Both the position numbers and the translations under genes were made by a program. Below the pieces are notes generated by a model. That model was not told the origin of the DNA. It saw nothing but the letters and a program-made list of their open reading frames with translations, and searched no databases. 64,000 nt of DNA from Tragulus kanchil (Eukaryota > Chordata > Mammalia > Artiodactyla > Tragulidae), in contig JAIOJX010000005.1 in assembly GCA_022376925.1 (NCBI GenBank), forward strand, positions 8,274,501 through 8,338,500. The letters run 5' to 3'. Positions 1-11,703 of this stretch are shown one piece after another. Position 1 is the stretch's first letter, and each line of letters begins with the position of its first letter.

Positions 1-172
1 GGTGCTCTGCAGCGACAGACGCCACTGCGATGGGAGGCCCACAGGAGCCAAAGAACAAAGACGGATGAAAATAGAGAAATGAAAGACCAATAGAAGTGGC
101 CCGCCTGCTCCCCTCCCTCCCCACCCCACCCCACCAAAATAAATAATAAATAGATAAATCTTCAAAAAAAAA
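1..172 (+). mobile_element. CHR-type SINE, 3' part with extended tail
   Basis: The 5' part lies before the window. It has the 3' half of the tRNA-Glu-derived CHR element (GATGGGAGGCCCACAGG, CCAAAGAACAAAG), then an extra C/T-rich segment (about 105-137) and an AAATAAATAA tail. The extra segment is shared with the element at 55,208. A duplicate sits at 1,180-1,340. Confidence 0.8.
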
Positions 173-502
173 ATGTCAAGAAAGCTTATTACTCCTACTA
201 CCAGGGAAATTATCTGCTATTCCAAATACAGAGAGGTGTGACTCAGAATTACCATGACTGTTCATGCTGCTCTGTGAAGAGACGTGAGACACAATGGCTG
301 GTGTGTCACCCCCTTCACCCTCCCTGCCCTCCACCTGCACTGATAGCATCATCAATGGCCCAGCTTCCTCTTATTATTTTACTTCATCCTATATTTATCA
401 TGCAGGATCTCTTGCCAAGGCCTTGGGGCTTCCACACTCTCAACAATGTGATTTTCCTGTACCCAACCCCCCAAACTGTAGCCCTGGACTCAGGCAGGGA
501 CA

Positions 503-512
503 CACACACAGA

Positions 513-543
<31 letters not shown>

Positions 544-560
544 GTACACACACACACAGT
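503..560 (+). repeat. (CA)n microsatellite
   Basis: Interrupted CA repeat, with an uninterrupted run at 517-543. Confidence 0.95.
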
Positions 561-789
561 AAATGAGGAAATGGCCATTGTCAATGAAATCGGTCCCAAA
601 GGAAGTGGTGGGAAATAAACATCAGCAAGGTCAACCTCAGGACACGCTGGAGAGAGGAGGATCCTGTGCGTTTACGTCGGCCGACAAAAATCAGCTTAGG
701 TCTTTTGCATTATAGTTTATTATAAGACTGTGAATATAGTGTCCTGTGATAAATTATAATGGAAGATAATTTTAAAAAGAACATAGCTA

Positions 790-897
790 CACACACACCT
801 GTGTGTGTGTGTATATACATATATATGCATATATACATATGTGTATGTATGTATGCATGTATGTATGTATACATACACATGTGTGTGTGTGTGTGTC
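790..897. repeat. Alternating purine-pyrimidine tract (TG/TA/CA)
   Basis: From 800 to 896 pyrimidine and purine alternate without a break through TG, TA, CA and GTAT units. Duplicate at 1,967-2,065. Confidence 0.9.
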
Positions 898-1033
898 CAT
901 GGAATTCTCCAGGCAAGAATACCGGAGTGGGTTGTCATTCTCTTCTCCAGGGGGTCTTTCTGACCCAGGGATTGAACCCAGGTCTCTTGCATTGCAGGCA
1001 GATTCTTTACCATCTGAGCCACCAGGGAAGCCC
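898..1033 (-). mobile_element. Bov-tA SINE, 3' truncated
   Basis: Minus-oriented; reversed it starts GGGCTTCCCTGGTGGCTCAG and ends at the GT repeat. Duplicate at 2,066-2,201 and a partial third copy at 3,217-3,298. Confidence 0.85.
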
Positions 1034-1053
1034 TGTATGATCCCATATCTATG

Positions 1054-1171
1054 GCTTCCTAGGTGACACTAGTGGTAAAGAACCCATCTGCCAACAGGAG
1101 ACTCAAGAGAAGCTGGTTCAACCCCTGGGTCGGGGAGACCCCCGGAGGAGGGCATGGCAACCCACTCCAGT
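1054..1171 (+). mobile_element. Bov-tA SINE, cut by duplication join
   Basis: First 118 bases of the element seen complete at 2,220-2,430. The break is the A1/A2 join. Confidence 0.8.
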
Positions 1172-1179
1172 ACTTCTTC

Positions 1180-1340
1180 CACAGACGCACTGCGATGGGA
1201 GGCCCACAGGAGCCAAAGAACAAAGACGGATGAAAATAGAGAAATGAAAGACCAATAGAAGCCGCCCGCCCGCTCCCCTCCCTCCCCACCCCACCCCACC
1301 AAAATAAATAATAAATAGATAAATCTTCAAAAAAAAAATG
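1180..1340 (+). mobile_element. CHR-type SINE 3' part, duplicate from block A
   Basis: Second copy of the element at 1-172. It begins at the duplication join and differs at two bases in the C-rich extension. Confidence 0.8.
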
Positions 1341-1667
1341 TCAAGAAAGCTTATTACTCCTACTACCAGGGAAATTATCTGCTATTCCAAATACAGAGAG
1401 GTGTGACTCAGAATTACCATGACTGTTCATGCTGCTCTGTGAAGAGACGTGAGACACAATGGCTGGTGTGTCACCCCCTTCACCCTCCCTGCCCTCCACC
1501 TGCACTGATAGCATCATCAATGGCCCAGCTTCCTCTTATTATTTTACTTCATCCTATATTTATCATGCAGGATCTCTTGCCAAGGCCTTGGGGCTTCCAC
1601 ACTCTCAACAATGTGATTTTCCTGTACCCAACCCCCCAAACTGTAGCCCTGGACTCAGGCAGGGACA

Positions 1668-1677
1668 CACACACAGA

Positions 1678-1712
<35 letters not shown>

Positions 1713-1727
1713 ACACACACACACAGT
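1668..1727 (+). repeat. (CA)n microsatellite, copy 2
   Basis: Duplicate of the repeat at 503-560, one CA unit longer (run 1,682-1,710). Confidence 0.95.
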
Positions 1728-1966
1728 AAATGAGGAAATGGCCATTGTCAATGAAATCGGTCCCAAAGGAAGTGGTGGGAAATAAACATCAGCAAGGTCA
1801 ACCTCAGGACACGCTGGAGAGAGGAGGATCCTGTGCGTTTACGTCGGCCGACAAAAATCAGCTTAGGTCTTTTGCATTATAGTTTATTATAAGACTGTGA
1901 ATATAGTGTCCTGTGATAAATTATAATGGAAGATAATTTTAAAAAGAACATAGCTACACACACACC

Positions 1967-2065
1967 TGTGTGTGTGTGTATATACATATATATGCATATA
2001 TACATATGTGTATGTATGTATGCATGTATGTATGTATACACACACATGTGTGCGTGTGTGTGTGT
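1967..2065. repeat. Alternating purine-pyrimidine tract, copy 2
   Basis: Duplicate of 800-896 with small changes (CACACACATGTGTGCG). Confidence 0.9.
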
Positions 2066-2201
2066 CCATGGAATTCTCCAGGCAAGAATACCGGAGTGGG
2101 TTGTCATTCTCTTCTCCAGGGGGTCTTTCTGACCCAGGGATTGAACCCAGGTCTCTTGCATTGCAGGCAGATTCTTTACCATCTGAGCCACCAGGGAAGC
2201 C
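2066..2201 (-). mobile_element. Bov-tA SINE, copy in block A2
   Basis: Duplicate of 898-1,033. It sits head to head with the plus-strand Bov-tA at 2,220. Confidence 0.85.
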
Positions 2202-2219
2202 CTGTATGATCCCATATCT

Positions 2220-2430
2220 ATGGCTTCCTAGGTGACACTAGTGGTAAAGAACCCATCTGCCAACAGGAGACTCAAGAGAAGCTGGTTCAACCCCTGGGTC
2301 GGGGAGACCCCCGGAGGAGGGCATGGCAACCCACTCCAGTATTCTTGTCTAGAGAATCCCATGGACAGAGGAACCTGGTGGGATACAGTCCATGGGGTAC
2401 AAAGAGTCAGACACAACTGAAGTGACTTAG
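2220..2430 (+). mobile_element. Bov-tA SINE
   Basis: GGCTTCCTAGGTGACACTAG through GTCAGACACAACTGAAGTGAC, with the tRNA-like head and the GGCAACCCACTCCAG core. Followed by ACACAT/TATG simple sequence to about 2,470. Confidence 0.9.
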
Positions 2431-2468
2431 CACGCACACATATACACACATGTATGTGTGTATATATA

Positions 2469-2535
2469 TGACCAAGTCACTCTGCTGTACGCCCGAAACT
2501 ACCACAATACTGTACATCAGCTCTACTTCAGTTTA
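2469..2535 (+). mobile_element. LINE-1 3'-end-like fragment (tentative)
   Basis: CTGTACGCCCGAAACTACCA followed by TGTACATCAGCTCTACTTCA resembles the end of LINE-1 3' regions common in cetartiodactyls. Assignment from memory. Duplicate at 3,566-3,632. Confidence 0.35.
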
Positions 2536-3199
2536 AACAAATCACCTTCTGTTTGAGGGCCATCACATCCCTTCGGCTTCCTCCTCCTATCATCTTTTGG
2601 ATACAGTGAGACACGAGATTTCCCCAAAGAAGGACACAGCCGCAGTCAGAAAACCTGGGTATCTCCGAGTGTCTGGAATTTGATTCTTGGAATGCTTGGC
2701 TTACACCTGGGTTCTTTCATTAGATGACATCTAGCATGTTGAAATTTTTTTAAAAGAACTGAATTCTCTGGAGATTAAGTAGTAGATACAAGGCTTTCAG
2801 GTTTAGGAGTCAGAAGATAAGATGCAGAGTGCATCGAAGTCTTTCTTCTCAGCAATATTTTCCCATTGCAATCTGACACTTTCGATTAGGTATCCTGACG
2901 CCAGCCACAGAAAGGCAGTGTGACATCCTGCAAGTTGTCTAGGGAAACTAGTCCCTCGTCGTGCTTCCTAACCCCAGGGGAGGACTGTCCACCAAAGCTC
3001 CTTCTGGCGCCTGGACCATAGTCAATGATTTTCATATTCCAGAAAGTGGTCATAGAGCTCACACCAGCATCCTGGGCTTTCTCTGAATATCAAGCCATTA
3101 CTTTGCCCCAAGTCCTCATGTTCTCTGAGATGTTCATTCACGGAGGTAAGATGCTTTGTGGCCTTGGCCACTCATCTCTTAAAGGTGCTCTTTGACACG
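2536..3199. other. Unique intronic DNA (duplicated at 3,633-4,295)
   Basis: No repeat, exon or open frame of note. Carries part of blocks B and C. Confidence 0.5.
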
Positions 3200-3316
3200 T
3201 GGTCCTCATGTGCTCCAGGGGTCTTTCTGACCCAGGATTGAACCCAGGTCTCTTGCATTGCAGGCAGATTCTTTACCATCTGAGCCACCAGGGAAGCCCT
3301 GTATGATCCCATATCT

Positions 3317-3527
3317 ATGGCTTCCTAGGTGACACTAGTGGTAAAGAACCCATCTGCCAACAGGAGACTCAAGAGAAGCTGGTTCAACCCCTGGGTCGGG
3401 GAGACCCCCGGAGGAGGGCATGGCAACCCACTCCAGTATTCTTGTCTAGAGAATCCCATGGACAGAGGAACCTGGTGGGATACAGTCCATGGGGTACAAA
3501 GAGTCAGACACAACTGAAGTGACTTAG
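3317..3527 (+). mobile_element. Bov-tA SINE, copy in block B2
   Basis: Duplicate of 2,220-2,430. Confidence 0.9.
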
Positions 3528-4315
3528 CACGCACACATATACACACATGTATGTGTGTATATATATGACCAAGTCACTCTGCTGTACGCCCGAAACTACC
3601 ACAATACTGTACATCAGCTCTACTTCAGTTTAAACAAATCACCTTCTGTTTGAGGGCCATCACATCCCTTCGGCTTCCTCCTCCTATCATCTTTTGGATA
3701 CAGTGAGACACGAGATTTCCCCAAAGAAGGACACAGCCGCAGTCAGAAAACCTGGGTATCTCCGAGTGTCTGGAATTTGATTCTTGGAATGCTTGGCTTA
3801 CACCTGGGTTCTTTCATTAGATGACATCTAGCATGTTGAAATTTTTTTAAAAGAACTGAATTCTCTGGAGATTAAGTAGTAGATACAAGGCTTTCAGGTT
3901 TAGGAGTCAGAAGATAAGATGCAGAGTGCATCGAAGTCTTTCTTCTCAGCAATATTTTCCCATTGCAATCTGACACTTTCGATTAGGTATCCTGACGCCA
4001 GCCACAGAAAGGCAGTGTGACATCCTGCAAGTTGTCTAGGGAAACTAGTCCCTCGTCGTGCTTCCTAACCCCAGGGGAGGACTGTCCACCAAAGCTCCTT
4101 CTGGCGCCTGGACCATAGTCAATGATTTTCATATTCCAGAAAGTGGTCATAGAGCTCACACCAGCATCCTGGGCTTTCTCTGAATATCAAGCCATTACTT
4201 TGCCCCAAGTCCTCATGTTCTCTGAGATGTTCATTCACGGAGGTAAGATGCTTTGTGGCCTTGGCCACTCATCTCTTAAAGGTGCTCTTTGACACGCGGT
4301 GGCATTTTGAAATCA

Positions 4316-4614
4316 CTTTGTTAGTTTCTGGTTGTCCTGGGTCATGTGGCTGCCCGCGGGCTTTCTCTAGTTGCAGTGAGCGGGGGCTGCTCTTGGTTCC
4401 AGTGCTAGGGCTTCTCACTGGGGTGGCTTCTTTCGTTGTGGGGCACAGGTTCTAGGTGCACAGGCGTCAGTAGTTGCAGCACACGGGCTCACTAGTTGTA
4501 GCTCTCAGGCCTAGTTGTTCTGCGGCATGTGGAGTCTTCCCAGACCAGGAATTGAATCTGTGTTCCCTGCACTGGCGGGCGGATTCTTATCCACTGAACC
4601 ACTGGGGAGATCCC
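4316..4614 (-). mobile_element. CHR-1-like SINE, older copy
   Basis: Minus-oriented. Reversed it starts GGGATCTCCCCAGTGGTTCAG and continues with the CHR-1 style body (GCAACTACTGACGCCTGTGC). It is more diverged than the GC-rich CHR copies elsewhere. Duplicate at 5,402-5,700. Confidence 0.7.
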
Positions 4615-5075
4615 AACAAATCTAGATATATGGATCTCAGAAAAAATTTTCTATGTGACTCGACTTGGTAACATGATATGGAGAGCATAGCTGAGATTAA
4701 AAAAAGTGTTTCTTCAAGTGCTGGCTTCCCGCCTGCCTCGAATGAATGTTATATAGTCGCCCTTGATTTAAGGTCAATGCAGGACAAAAACATCCATGTG
4801 CTGGACCTGTTTACCAAGAAACGGATGGCAGCCAGTGGCAAACCCTCTGTTCCAAGTACGAAAAACGACCAATGGCTTGTGAGGTGGTCTGGGTGTACGT
4901 GTGTATGCGTGTGACTTCACAGCCAACTTCCATTGCTTCTAGGCTGGTTGTGGAGGATGGATTTGATTGCTGACAGCATTTGAGGAAAATAAATGAGCTT
5001 TTGCTCACAAGTCTGATGAGCATAATACATAAGTAACACACATGGCTTTAAGAGCTCAATTATCTGCTTTCTGTG
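4615..5075. other. Unique intronic DNA (duplicated at 5,701-6,160)
   Basis: Contains a 78-codon open frame (from 4,678) matching no family I know, taken as chance. Confidence 0.5.
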
Positions 5076-5401
5076 GTTTTTTTCAGCATTCTGACAGGAG
5101 GGCACCAGGATGTCCAAGTTGTCTAGGAAACTAGTCCCTCGTCGTGCTTCCTAACCCCAGGGGAGGACTGTCCACCAAAGCTCCTTCTGGCGCCTGGACC
5201 ATAGTCAATGATTTTCATATTCCAGAAAGTGGTCATAGAGCTCACACCAGCATCCTGGGCTTTCTCTGAATATCAAGCCATTACTTTGCCCCAAGTCCTC
5301 ATGTTCTCTGAGATGTTCATTCACGGAGGTAAGATGCTTTGTGGCCTTGGCCACTCATCTCTTAAAGGTGCTCTTTGACACGCGGTGGCATTTTGAAATC
5401 A

Positions 5402-5700
5402 CTTTGTTAGTTTCTGGTTGTCCTGGGTCATGTGGCTGCCCGCGGGCTTTCTCTAGTTGCAGTGAGCGGGGGCTGCTCTTGGTTCCAGTGCTAGGGCTTC
5501 TCACTGGGGTGGCTTCTTTCGTTGTGGGGCACAGGTTCTAGGTGCACAGGCGTCAGTAGTTGCAGCACACGGGCTCACTAGTTGTAGCTCTCAGGCCTAG
5601 TTGTTCTGCGGCATGTGGAGTCTTCCCAGACCAGGAATTGAATCTGTGTTCCCTGCACTGGCGGGCGGATTCTTATCCACTGAACCACTGGGGAGATCCC
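5402..5700 (-). mobile_element. CHR-1-like SINE, copy in block C2
   Basis: Duplicate of 4,316-4,614. Confidence 0.7.
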
Positions 5701-6292
5701 AACAAATCTAGATATATGGATCTCAGAAAAAATTTTCTATGTGACTCGACTTGGTAACATGATATGGAGAGCATAGCTGAGATTAAAAAAAGTGTTTCTT
5801 CAAGTGCTGGCTTCCCGCCTGCCTCGAATGAATGTTATATAGTCGCCCTTGATTTAAGGTCAATGCAGGACAAAAACATCCATGTGCTGGACCTGTTTAC
5901 CAAGAAACGGATGGCAGCCAGTGGCAAACCCTCTGTTCCAAGTACGAAAAACGACCAATGGCTTGTGAGGTGGTCTGGGTGTACGTGTGTATGCGTGTGA
6001 CTTCACAGCCAACTTCCATTGCTTCTAGGCTGGTTGTGGAGGATGGATTTGATTGCTGACAGCATTTGAGGAAAATAAATGAGCTTTTGCTCACAAGTCT
6101 GATGAGCATAATACATAAGTAACACACATGGCTTTAAGAGCTCAATTATCTGCTTTCTGTGGTCTTTCGTTTTTTCTTGAGCAACTCCTGAGTGTCTGAA
6201 AGATGACAGGAGGGCACCTAGGTTCCTTTGAGCACTGAGCACCAGAATTCACCCATGGAGTGGCCGGATGGACCAGGCGAGAATTTTACAGA

Positions 6293-6559
6293 TTTTTTTT
6301 GGCCACTTCTATTGATCTTTCATTTATTTATTTCCATCCATCTTTGTTCTTTGGCCCATGTGGGCCTCCCATCGCGGTGGCCTCTGTTGTCGCAGAGCAC
6401 GGGCTCCGGGCGCATGCGCTCCAGAGCTCCAGCTCGGTAATTGGACACATCGGTCCAGCCGCTCCACGGCACGTGGGATCTTCCCAGGCCAGGGATTGAA
6501 CTGGAGCCCCTTGCCCTGCAAAGCGGTGTCCTTACCCACTGGACCACCAGGGAAGCCCC
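6293..6559 (-). mobile_element. CHR-type SINE, GC-rich young form
   Basis: Near full length. Reversed: GGGCTTCCCTGGTGGTCCAG head, GATCCCACGTGCCGTGGAGC, GAGCGCATGCGCCCGGAGCC, tail CCAAAGAACAAAGATGG and GGCC. Many CpGs are intact. A partial duplicate lies at 7,469-7,657. Confidence 0.85.
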
Positions 6560-7463
6560 CAGGCTAGACTTTTAGACTGAGGAGAAGGTCCCAGGGATCA
6601 GGCCGGCCCAAGCTGTTTGTCTAAACAGCCCAGGCACTGGCTCTCAGATGAGCAGCAGGGCAGAACTGGCATCTGCTTTCCCTCCTTATCTCAGATTTTT
6701 TCCCATTGGACGAGGGTGTGGTTTCCGAGAACCGTCTCCAGCTTAGAATTTAGTACTGTTGCTATAAAGCCTCGGAATCTATAGGCATGTGCCCCAGGTC
6801 GCCTGGTTTTGATAGATTTTAGTATAGTGTATTGGCAAAGGATCAAAAACACGGGGCAGGCACAAACGCTGTTCAGGGTTGGTCCCTAGATGAATCCGAC
6901 AGGCGCCATATAATGACGACGGCCTCACTACCCACTCACCTAAAAGACAGGCTTTCCTGACAGTAAAGCAACCATTTGGATTTCAGCCAACATTACAGCA
7001 CTGGCACCGAACGGCTTCTGTTTGCCTGTCTAGACAAACCCCGCTAACATTCAGGTACTCGGGGAAGTGAAATGAGAATTAAGTCATAAAAGAGCAGCAG
7101 GCTGTAGTCCACAAATACTACAACACACTCCCCAAACTGGATCATGTCCCAACAGTCGAAGCACAAAAAAGTTATAACATCTCATAAAACATTTGAAAGA
7201 AGGGAAAGACCTTTTACATTTCCATACATCTTATCTTCCTGCATCAAAGGTATGTAACCCTCAAGTGATGAAGTTGACTCTAAACCCACGAATACCAATA
7301 TGTACACACAGCAGCAGCCCTCATCTGCCTCCTACCAAGAACCGCACCAATGTAGCTAGGCTGGCCCCTCATCACTGGACATCCTAGATGACTCCTGACC
7401 TTGGTGTGGTGCCTGATGGTTATTATCCTACTTGATTTGTGAAGTCCTCAAAGAATTTAAAAA
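6560..7463. other. Unique intronic DNA (duplicated at 7,658-8,558)
   Basis: Nothing recognisable. A 64-codon frame at 7,193 is probably chance. Confidence 0.5.
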
Positions 7464-7468
7464 AATCC

Positions 7469-7657
7469 CATGCGGTGGCCTCTGTTGTCGCAGAGCACGG
7501 GCTCCGGGCGCATGCGCTCCAGAGCTCCAGCTCGGTAATTGGACACATCGGTCCAGCCGCTCCACGGCACGTGGGATCTTCCCAGGCCAGGGATTGAACT
7601 GGAGCCCCTTGCCCTGCAAAGCGGTGTCCTTACCCACTGGACCACCAGGGAAGCCCC
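7469..7657 (-). mobile_element. CHR-type SINE, truncated by duplication join
   Basis: Copy of 6,370-6,559. The 3' end of the element is missing because block D begins inside it. Confidence 0.85.
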
Positions 7658-8567
7658 CAGGCTAGACTTTTAGACTGAGGAGAAGGTCCCAGGGATCAGG
7701 CCGGCCCAAGCTGTTTGTCTAAACAGCCCAGGCACTGGCTCTCAGATGAGCAGCAGGGCAGAACTGGCATCTGCTTTCCCTCCTTATCTCAGATTTTTTC
7801 CCATTGGACGAGGGTGTGGTTTCCGAGAACCGTCTCCAGCTTAGAATTTAGTACTGTTGCTATAAAGCCTCGGAATCTATAGGCATGTGCCCCAGGTCGC
7901 CTGGTTTTGATAGATTTTAGTATAGTGTATTGGCAAAGGATCAAAAACACGGGGCAGGCACAAACGCTGTTCAGGGTTGGTCCCTAGATGAATCCGACAG
8001 GCGCCATATAATGACGACGGCCTCACTACCCACTCACCTAAAAGACAGGCTTTCCTGACAGTAAAGCAACCATTTGGATTTCAGCCAACATTACAGCACT
8101 GGCACCGAACGGCTTCTGTTTGCCTGTCTAGACAAACCCCGCTAACATTCAGGTACTCGGGGAAGTGAAATGAGAATTAAGTCATAAAAGAGCAGCAGGC
8201 TGTAGTCCACAAATACTACAACACACTCCCCAAACTGGATCATGTCCCAACAGTCGAAGCACAAAAAAGTTATAACATCTCATAAAACATTTGAAAGAAG
8301 GGAAAGACCTTTTACATTTCCATACATCTTATCTTCCTGCATCAAAGGTATGTAACCCTCAAGTGATGAAGTTGACTCTAAACCCACGAATACCAATATG
8401 TACACACAGCAGCAGCCCTCATCTGCCTCCTACCAAGAACCGCACCAATGTAGCTAGGCTGGCCCCTCATCACTGGACATCCTAGATGACTCCTGACCTT
8501 GGTGTGGTGCCTGATGGTTATTATCCTACTTGATTTGTGAAGTCCTCAAAGAATTTAAAAAAAAAAA

Positions 8568-9215
8568 GTGAATTTGTACACTTGACTGAAAGGGTATGCA
8601 TGATCATATACCATCAGCACTATGGTTGTGGAGTTGCCTCCAGGAAGAATCTTTAGATTCTTAGAAGTGAAGAGTCTTGGCTTCTCCAAAGAGAAAGGAG
8701 GCATGGCAGGAGCAGGTGGAGGCGAAGCAAACCTCAAAATGAAACCGATGAAACTGTCCAGTGGCTGGGGACTCAGACAAGCTCCTGTGTGGACACAGGG
8801 TGCCCTGGCTTATGAGAATAAAACAGTTCTCTTCAAGGCCCATGATGAATGAAGCATGCATTTAGTACTGGGCCCTGAGGGAAACTATACTATGTATTTT
8901 TATTTTATACATGATAGGAAGGTTATTAGGAAAATGAAGCCAAAAGAAGGCTCCAGAAGGCTCAGGAGGCCTGAGAGATGGTCTGATGGTTTCACACATG
9001 ACCTGCTGAGGCCCTCTGCTTCTCAGTATCTTGTGGTATTCACTTGAACCAACTGGGGCTAAGTGCCAAAGAGGAAGTTTGGTTAGGAACTGTGACATGT
9101 GAAGCCCAGCCTCGGTCATGATAAAGGGACGGCGAGCAGGTCTATGGTGTATTTGTGTGCTTCTCTCACATAAGACCATTTAGGTGATTATTTTTAAGCA
9201 GATAGGAATTGAGGC
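8568..9215. other. Unique intronic DNA (duplicated at 9,619-10,266)
   Basis: A/T- and AG-rich sequence with short open frames on both strands and no similarity I recognise. Confidence 0.5.
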
Positions 9216-9219
9216 TTTA

Positions 9220-9430
9220 TACCAGCGATTCTTCATGAGCAGGGATTTTTGTCCCCAGCAGAGACCTGACAAAGTTCAGAGACCTTTTCGGTTGCCCCAC
9301 TGGGTGCATGTGTGCATGTGAGACTGGTAGCCGGTGGGTAGAGGCCAAGGAGGCTGCTCGGCACGCCGCAGCGCACAGGACCGTGCAAAGAATCAGCCCG
9401 CCCTAACGGCCAGTCGGGCTGGGCAGAGGG
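9220..9430 (+). mobile_element. hAT-Charlie type DNA transposon fossil (tentative)
   Basis: TTTTTGTCCCCAGCAGAGAC, then CGGTTGCCCCACTGGGTGC, GGTGGGTAGAGGCCAAGGA and GCGCACAGGACCGTGCAAAG match the body of an ancient mammalian non-autonomous hAT element as I remember it. The exact family name is uncertain. Duplicate at 10,271-10,481. Confidence 0.55.
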
Positions 9431-9459
9431 CTATGCACAACATCATTAAGCTGGTAGAG

Positions 9460-9605
9460 TCTCATCTCAGTCCTCGTTTTGTCAGACTACTGACCACAAA
9501 GCTCTGTCTGTTGTGCCTCTGCTTCCCCACTTGCAAAACGAGGATAATGAGCACCGTCTTAATATCATGAGGAGTCAAGAAGTTACATAGGCAAAACACT
9601 CTGGT
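9460..9605 (+). mobile_element. MIR SINE fragment
   Basis: TGCCTCTGCTTCCCCACTTG and AAAACGAGGATAATGAGCAC follow the MIR core order. Duplicate at 10,511-10,656. Confidence 0.6.
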
Positions 9606-10661
9606 TTCTTAAAAAGAAGTGAATTTGTACACTTGACTGAAAGGGTATGCATGATCATATACCATCAGCACTATGGTTGTGGAGTTGCCTCCAGGAAGAA
9701 TCTTTAGATTCTTAGAAGTGAAGAGTCTTGGCTTCTCCAAAGAGAAAGGAGGCATGGCAGGAGCAGGTGGAGGCGAAGCAAACCTCAAAATGAAACCGAT
9801 GAAACTGTCCAGTGGCTGGGGACTCAGACAAGCTCCTGTGTGGACACAGGGTGCCCTGGCTTATGAGAATAAAACAGTTCTCTTCAAGGCCCATGATGAA
9901 TGAAGCATGCATTTAGTACTGGGCCCTGAGGGAAACTATACTATGTATTTTTATTTTATACATGATAGGAAGGTTATTAGGAAAATGAAGCCAAAAGAAG
10001 GCTCCAGAAGGCTCAGGAGGCCTGAGAGATGGTCTGATGGTTTCACACATGACCTGCTGAGGCCCTCTGCTTCTCAGTATCTTGTGGTATTCACTTGAAC
10101 CAACTGGGGCTAAGTGCCAAAGAGGAAGTTTGGTTAGGAACTGTGACATGTGAAGCCCAGCCTCGGTCATGATAAAGGGACGGCGAGCAGGTCTATGGTG
10201 TATTTGTGTGCTTCTCTCACATAAGACCATTTAGGTGATTATTTTTAAGCAGATAGGAATTGAGGCTTTATACCAGCGATTCTTCATGAGCAGGGATTTT
10301 TGTCCCCAGCAGAGACCTGACAAAGTTCAGAGACCTTTTCGGTTGCCCCACTGGGTGCATGTGTGCATGTGAGACTGGTAGCCGGTGGGTAGAGGCCAAG
10401 GAGGCTGCTCGGCACGCCGCAGCGCACAGGACCGTGCAAAGAATCAGCCCGCCCTAACGGCCAGTCGGGCTGGGCAGAGGGCTATGCACAACATCATTAA
10501 GCTGGTAGAGTCTCATCTCAGTCCTCGTTTTGTCAGACTACTGACCACAAAGCTCTGTCTGTTGTGCCTCTGCTTCCCCACTTGCAAAACGAGGATAATG
10601 AGCACCGTCTTAATATCATGAGGAGTCAAGAAGTTACATAGGCAAAACACTCTGGTTTCTT

Positions 10662-11703
10662 CAGAAGAAACGTTCTCTATAAAATTGAAGCACAGGTATG
10701 ATTACTGCACTATTATGAGCTCACGTAGTTGTGTTTTAAGAACTGTTCTCCTCCTCATCAAAAAAAAAAAAAATTCCTCCGAGGAAAGAAAACAAACCAG
10801 AATGACCTCATGATTACACCTGCCACACCAAAAAACAGACACAGTTCAGAGAAGCTGAATTCTTTCCCTCCAGCAAGAAGTGATCTGCGTCTGTAATTAA
10901 GATCTTAATAAGGGAGGGCAGGAGGCTGGCGCAGACGCTGCAGGCTGTGGAGCATAGAGCCATCCCGCCAGGTTTCAACAGGAATGACTGAAACACAGCC
11001 CCGGGGCGGCGTCACACACTCAGGTGTTCCCTGCACCGTCCGCATTTCAGAGTGGACTCACCTTCCTCTCTAAAGACACTACTTCTGCAAGGAGACAGGA
11101 AAGGACTGTCTCATTCTTTACAAGTAACTGTCATGCTGTAAATATTATTCACAAGTAAATATAAAAAGTTTTCCAAAATCCACTTTTTAAATAAAAAAGC
11201 CCCTGGACAATTTTCTGATAAAAAGCTGAAAAAAGACAGAGTAAAACTGGCACAAGGCAAGAGGGATGATCATGCCTTCAACAACCCGTCAGTCTCTGGA
11301 GCAGCTTGTGTGGACGGTCTAGAACTGCCACGTTCCTGAACTTTCCAAGATGGTCCCCGTTTCAAATTGCCTTCCCATGGTCAGGCCATCTGTCCCATTT
11401 TGAGGTCTGAGAAACAAGAATACGTAACCACAGAAACGAAATATCTTTTAAGCTACATATAAAAGACAGGCATCCAAGTATGTATATCTTGCCAATGGAT
11501 CTGCCCTGGCTGAATTTAGGATTTAGGAGAAAAACAGACAGGCACTGATAAGAGACTGGTCATTGGACATGTTCTCTCATTGACAAGGAATCGGGGTCGA
11601 CTCCAAGGGCACCCAGGCCTTTGTGAGACGGTCCAGTCATCCAACTTGGCAGTGAACGCCATGGGCCACCCGGGTTCTTACCATCCCGTTCCCTATCCCC
11701 CTC
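10662..11703. other. Unique single-copy intronic DNA
   Basis: About 1 kb free of SINEs, with a 13-base A run near 10,761. No exon or repeat recognised. Confidence 0.5.

Larger units (their letters stand above)
15..2338 (+). repeat. Tandem duplication A (offset about 1,165)
   Basis: Copy 1 is 15-1,171 and copy 2 is 1,180-2,338. The join lies inside a Bov-tA SINE on one side and a CHR SINE on the other (CAGTACTTCTTCCACAGACG around 1,168-1,187). The copies differ at a few bases in the CHR tail, at the (CA)n (27 against 29 bases) and at the TG/TA tract. Confidence 0.95.
2118..4295 (+). repeat. Tandem duplication B (offset about 1,097)
   Basis: Copy 1 is 2,118-3,199 and copy 2 is about 3,217-4,295. 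About 17 bases of filler (TGGTCCTCATGTGCTCC) separate them and resemble AGTCCTCATGTTCTC at about 3,110. The block starts inside copy 2 of block A, so 953-1,171, 2,118-2,338 and 3,217-3,437 are three versions of one segment. Confidence 0.95.
4029..6219 (+). repeat. Tandem duplication C (offset about 1,086)
   Basis: Copy 1 is 4,029-5,110 and copy 2 is about 5,115-6,219. The last 30-40 bases of copy 1 (5,075-5,110) are a shortened, degraded version of 6,160-6,219. Copy 2 lacks one G at its start (CTAGGAAAC against CTAGGGAAAC). Confidence 0.95.
6370..8558 (+). repeat. Tandem duplication D (offset about 1,098)
   Basis: Copy 1 is 6,370-7,463 and copy 2 is 7,469-8,558. The join cuts a minus-strand CHR SINE, so copy 2 has only part of that element. 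Confidence 0.95.
8568..10661 (+). repeat. Tandem duplication E (offset about 1,051)
   Basis: Copy 1 is 8,568-9,610 and copy 2 is 9,619-10,661, joined through AAAAAGAA. The copies look almost identical over their whole length. Confidence 0.95.

Noticed and set aside
503..560. Histidine/threonine-rich peptides in frames over the CA repeat
   Set aside because: They are translations of a microsatellite.
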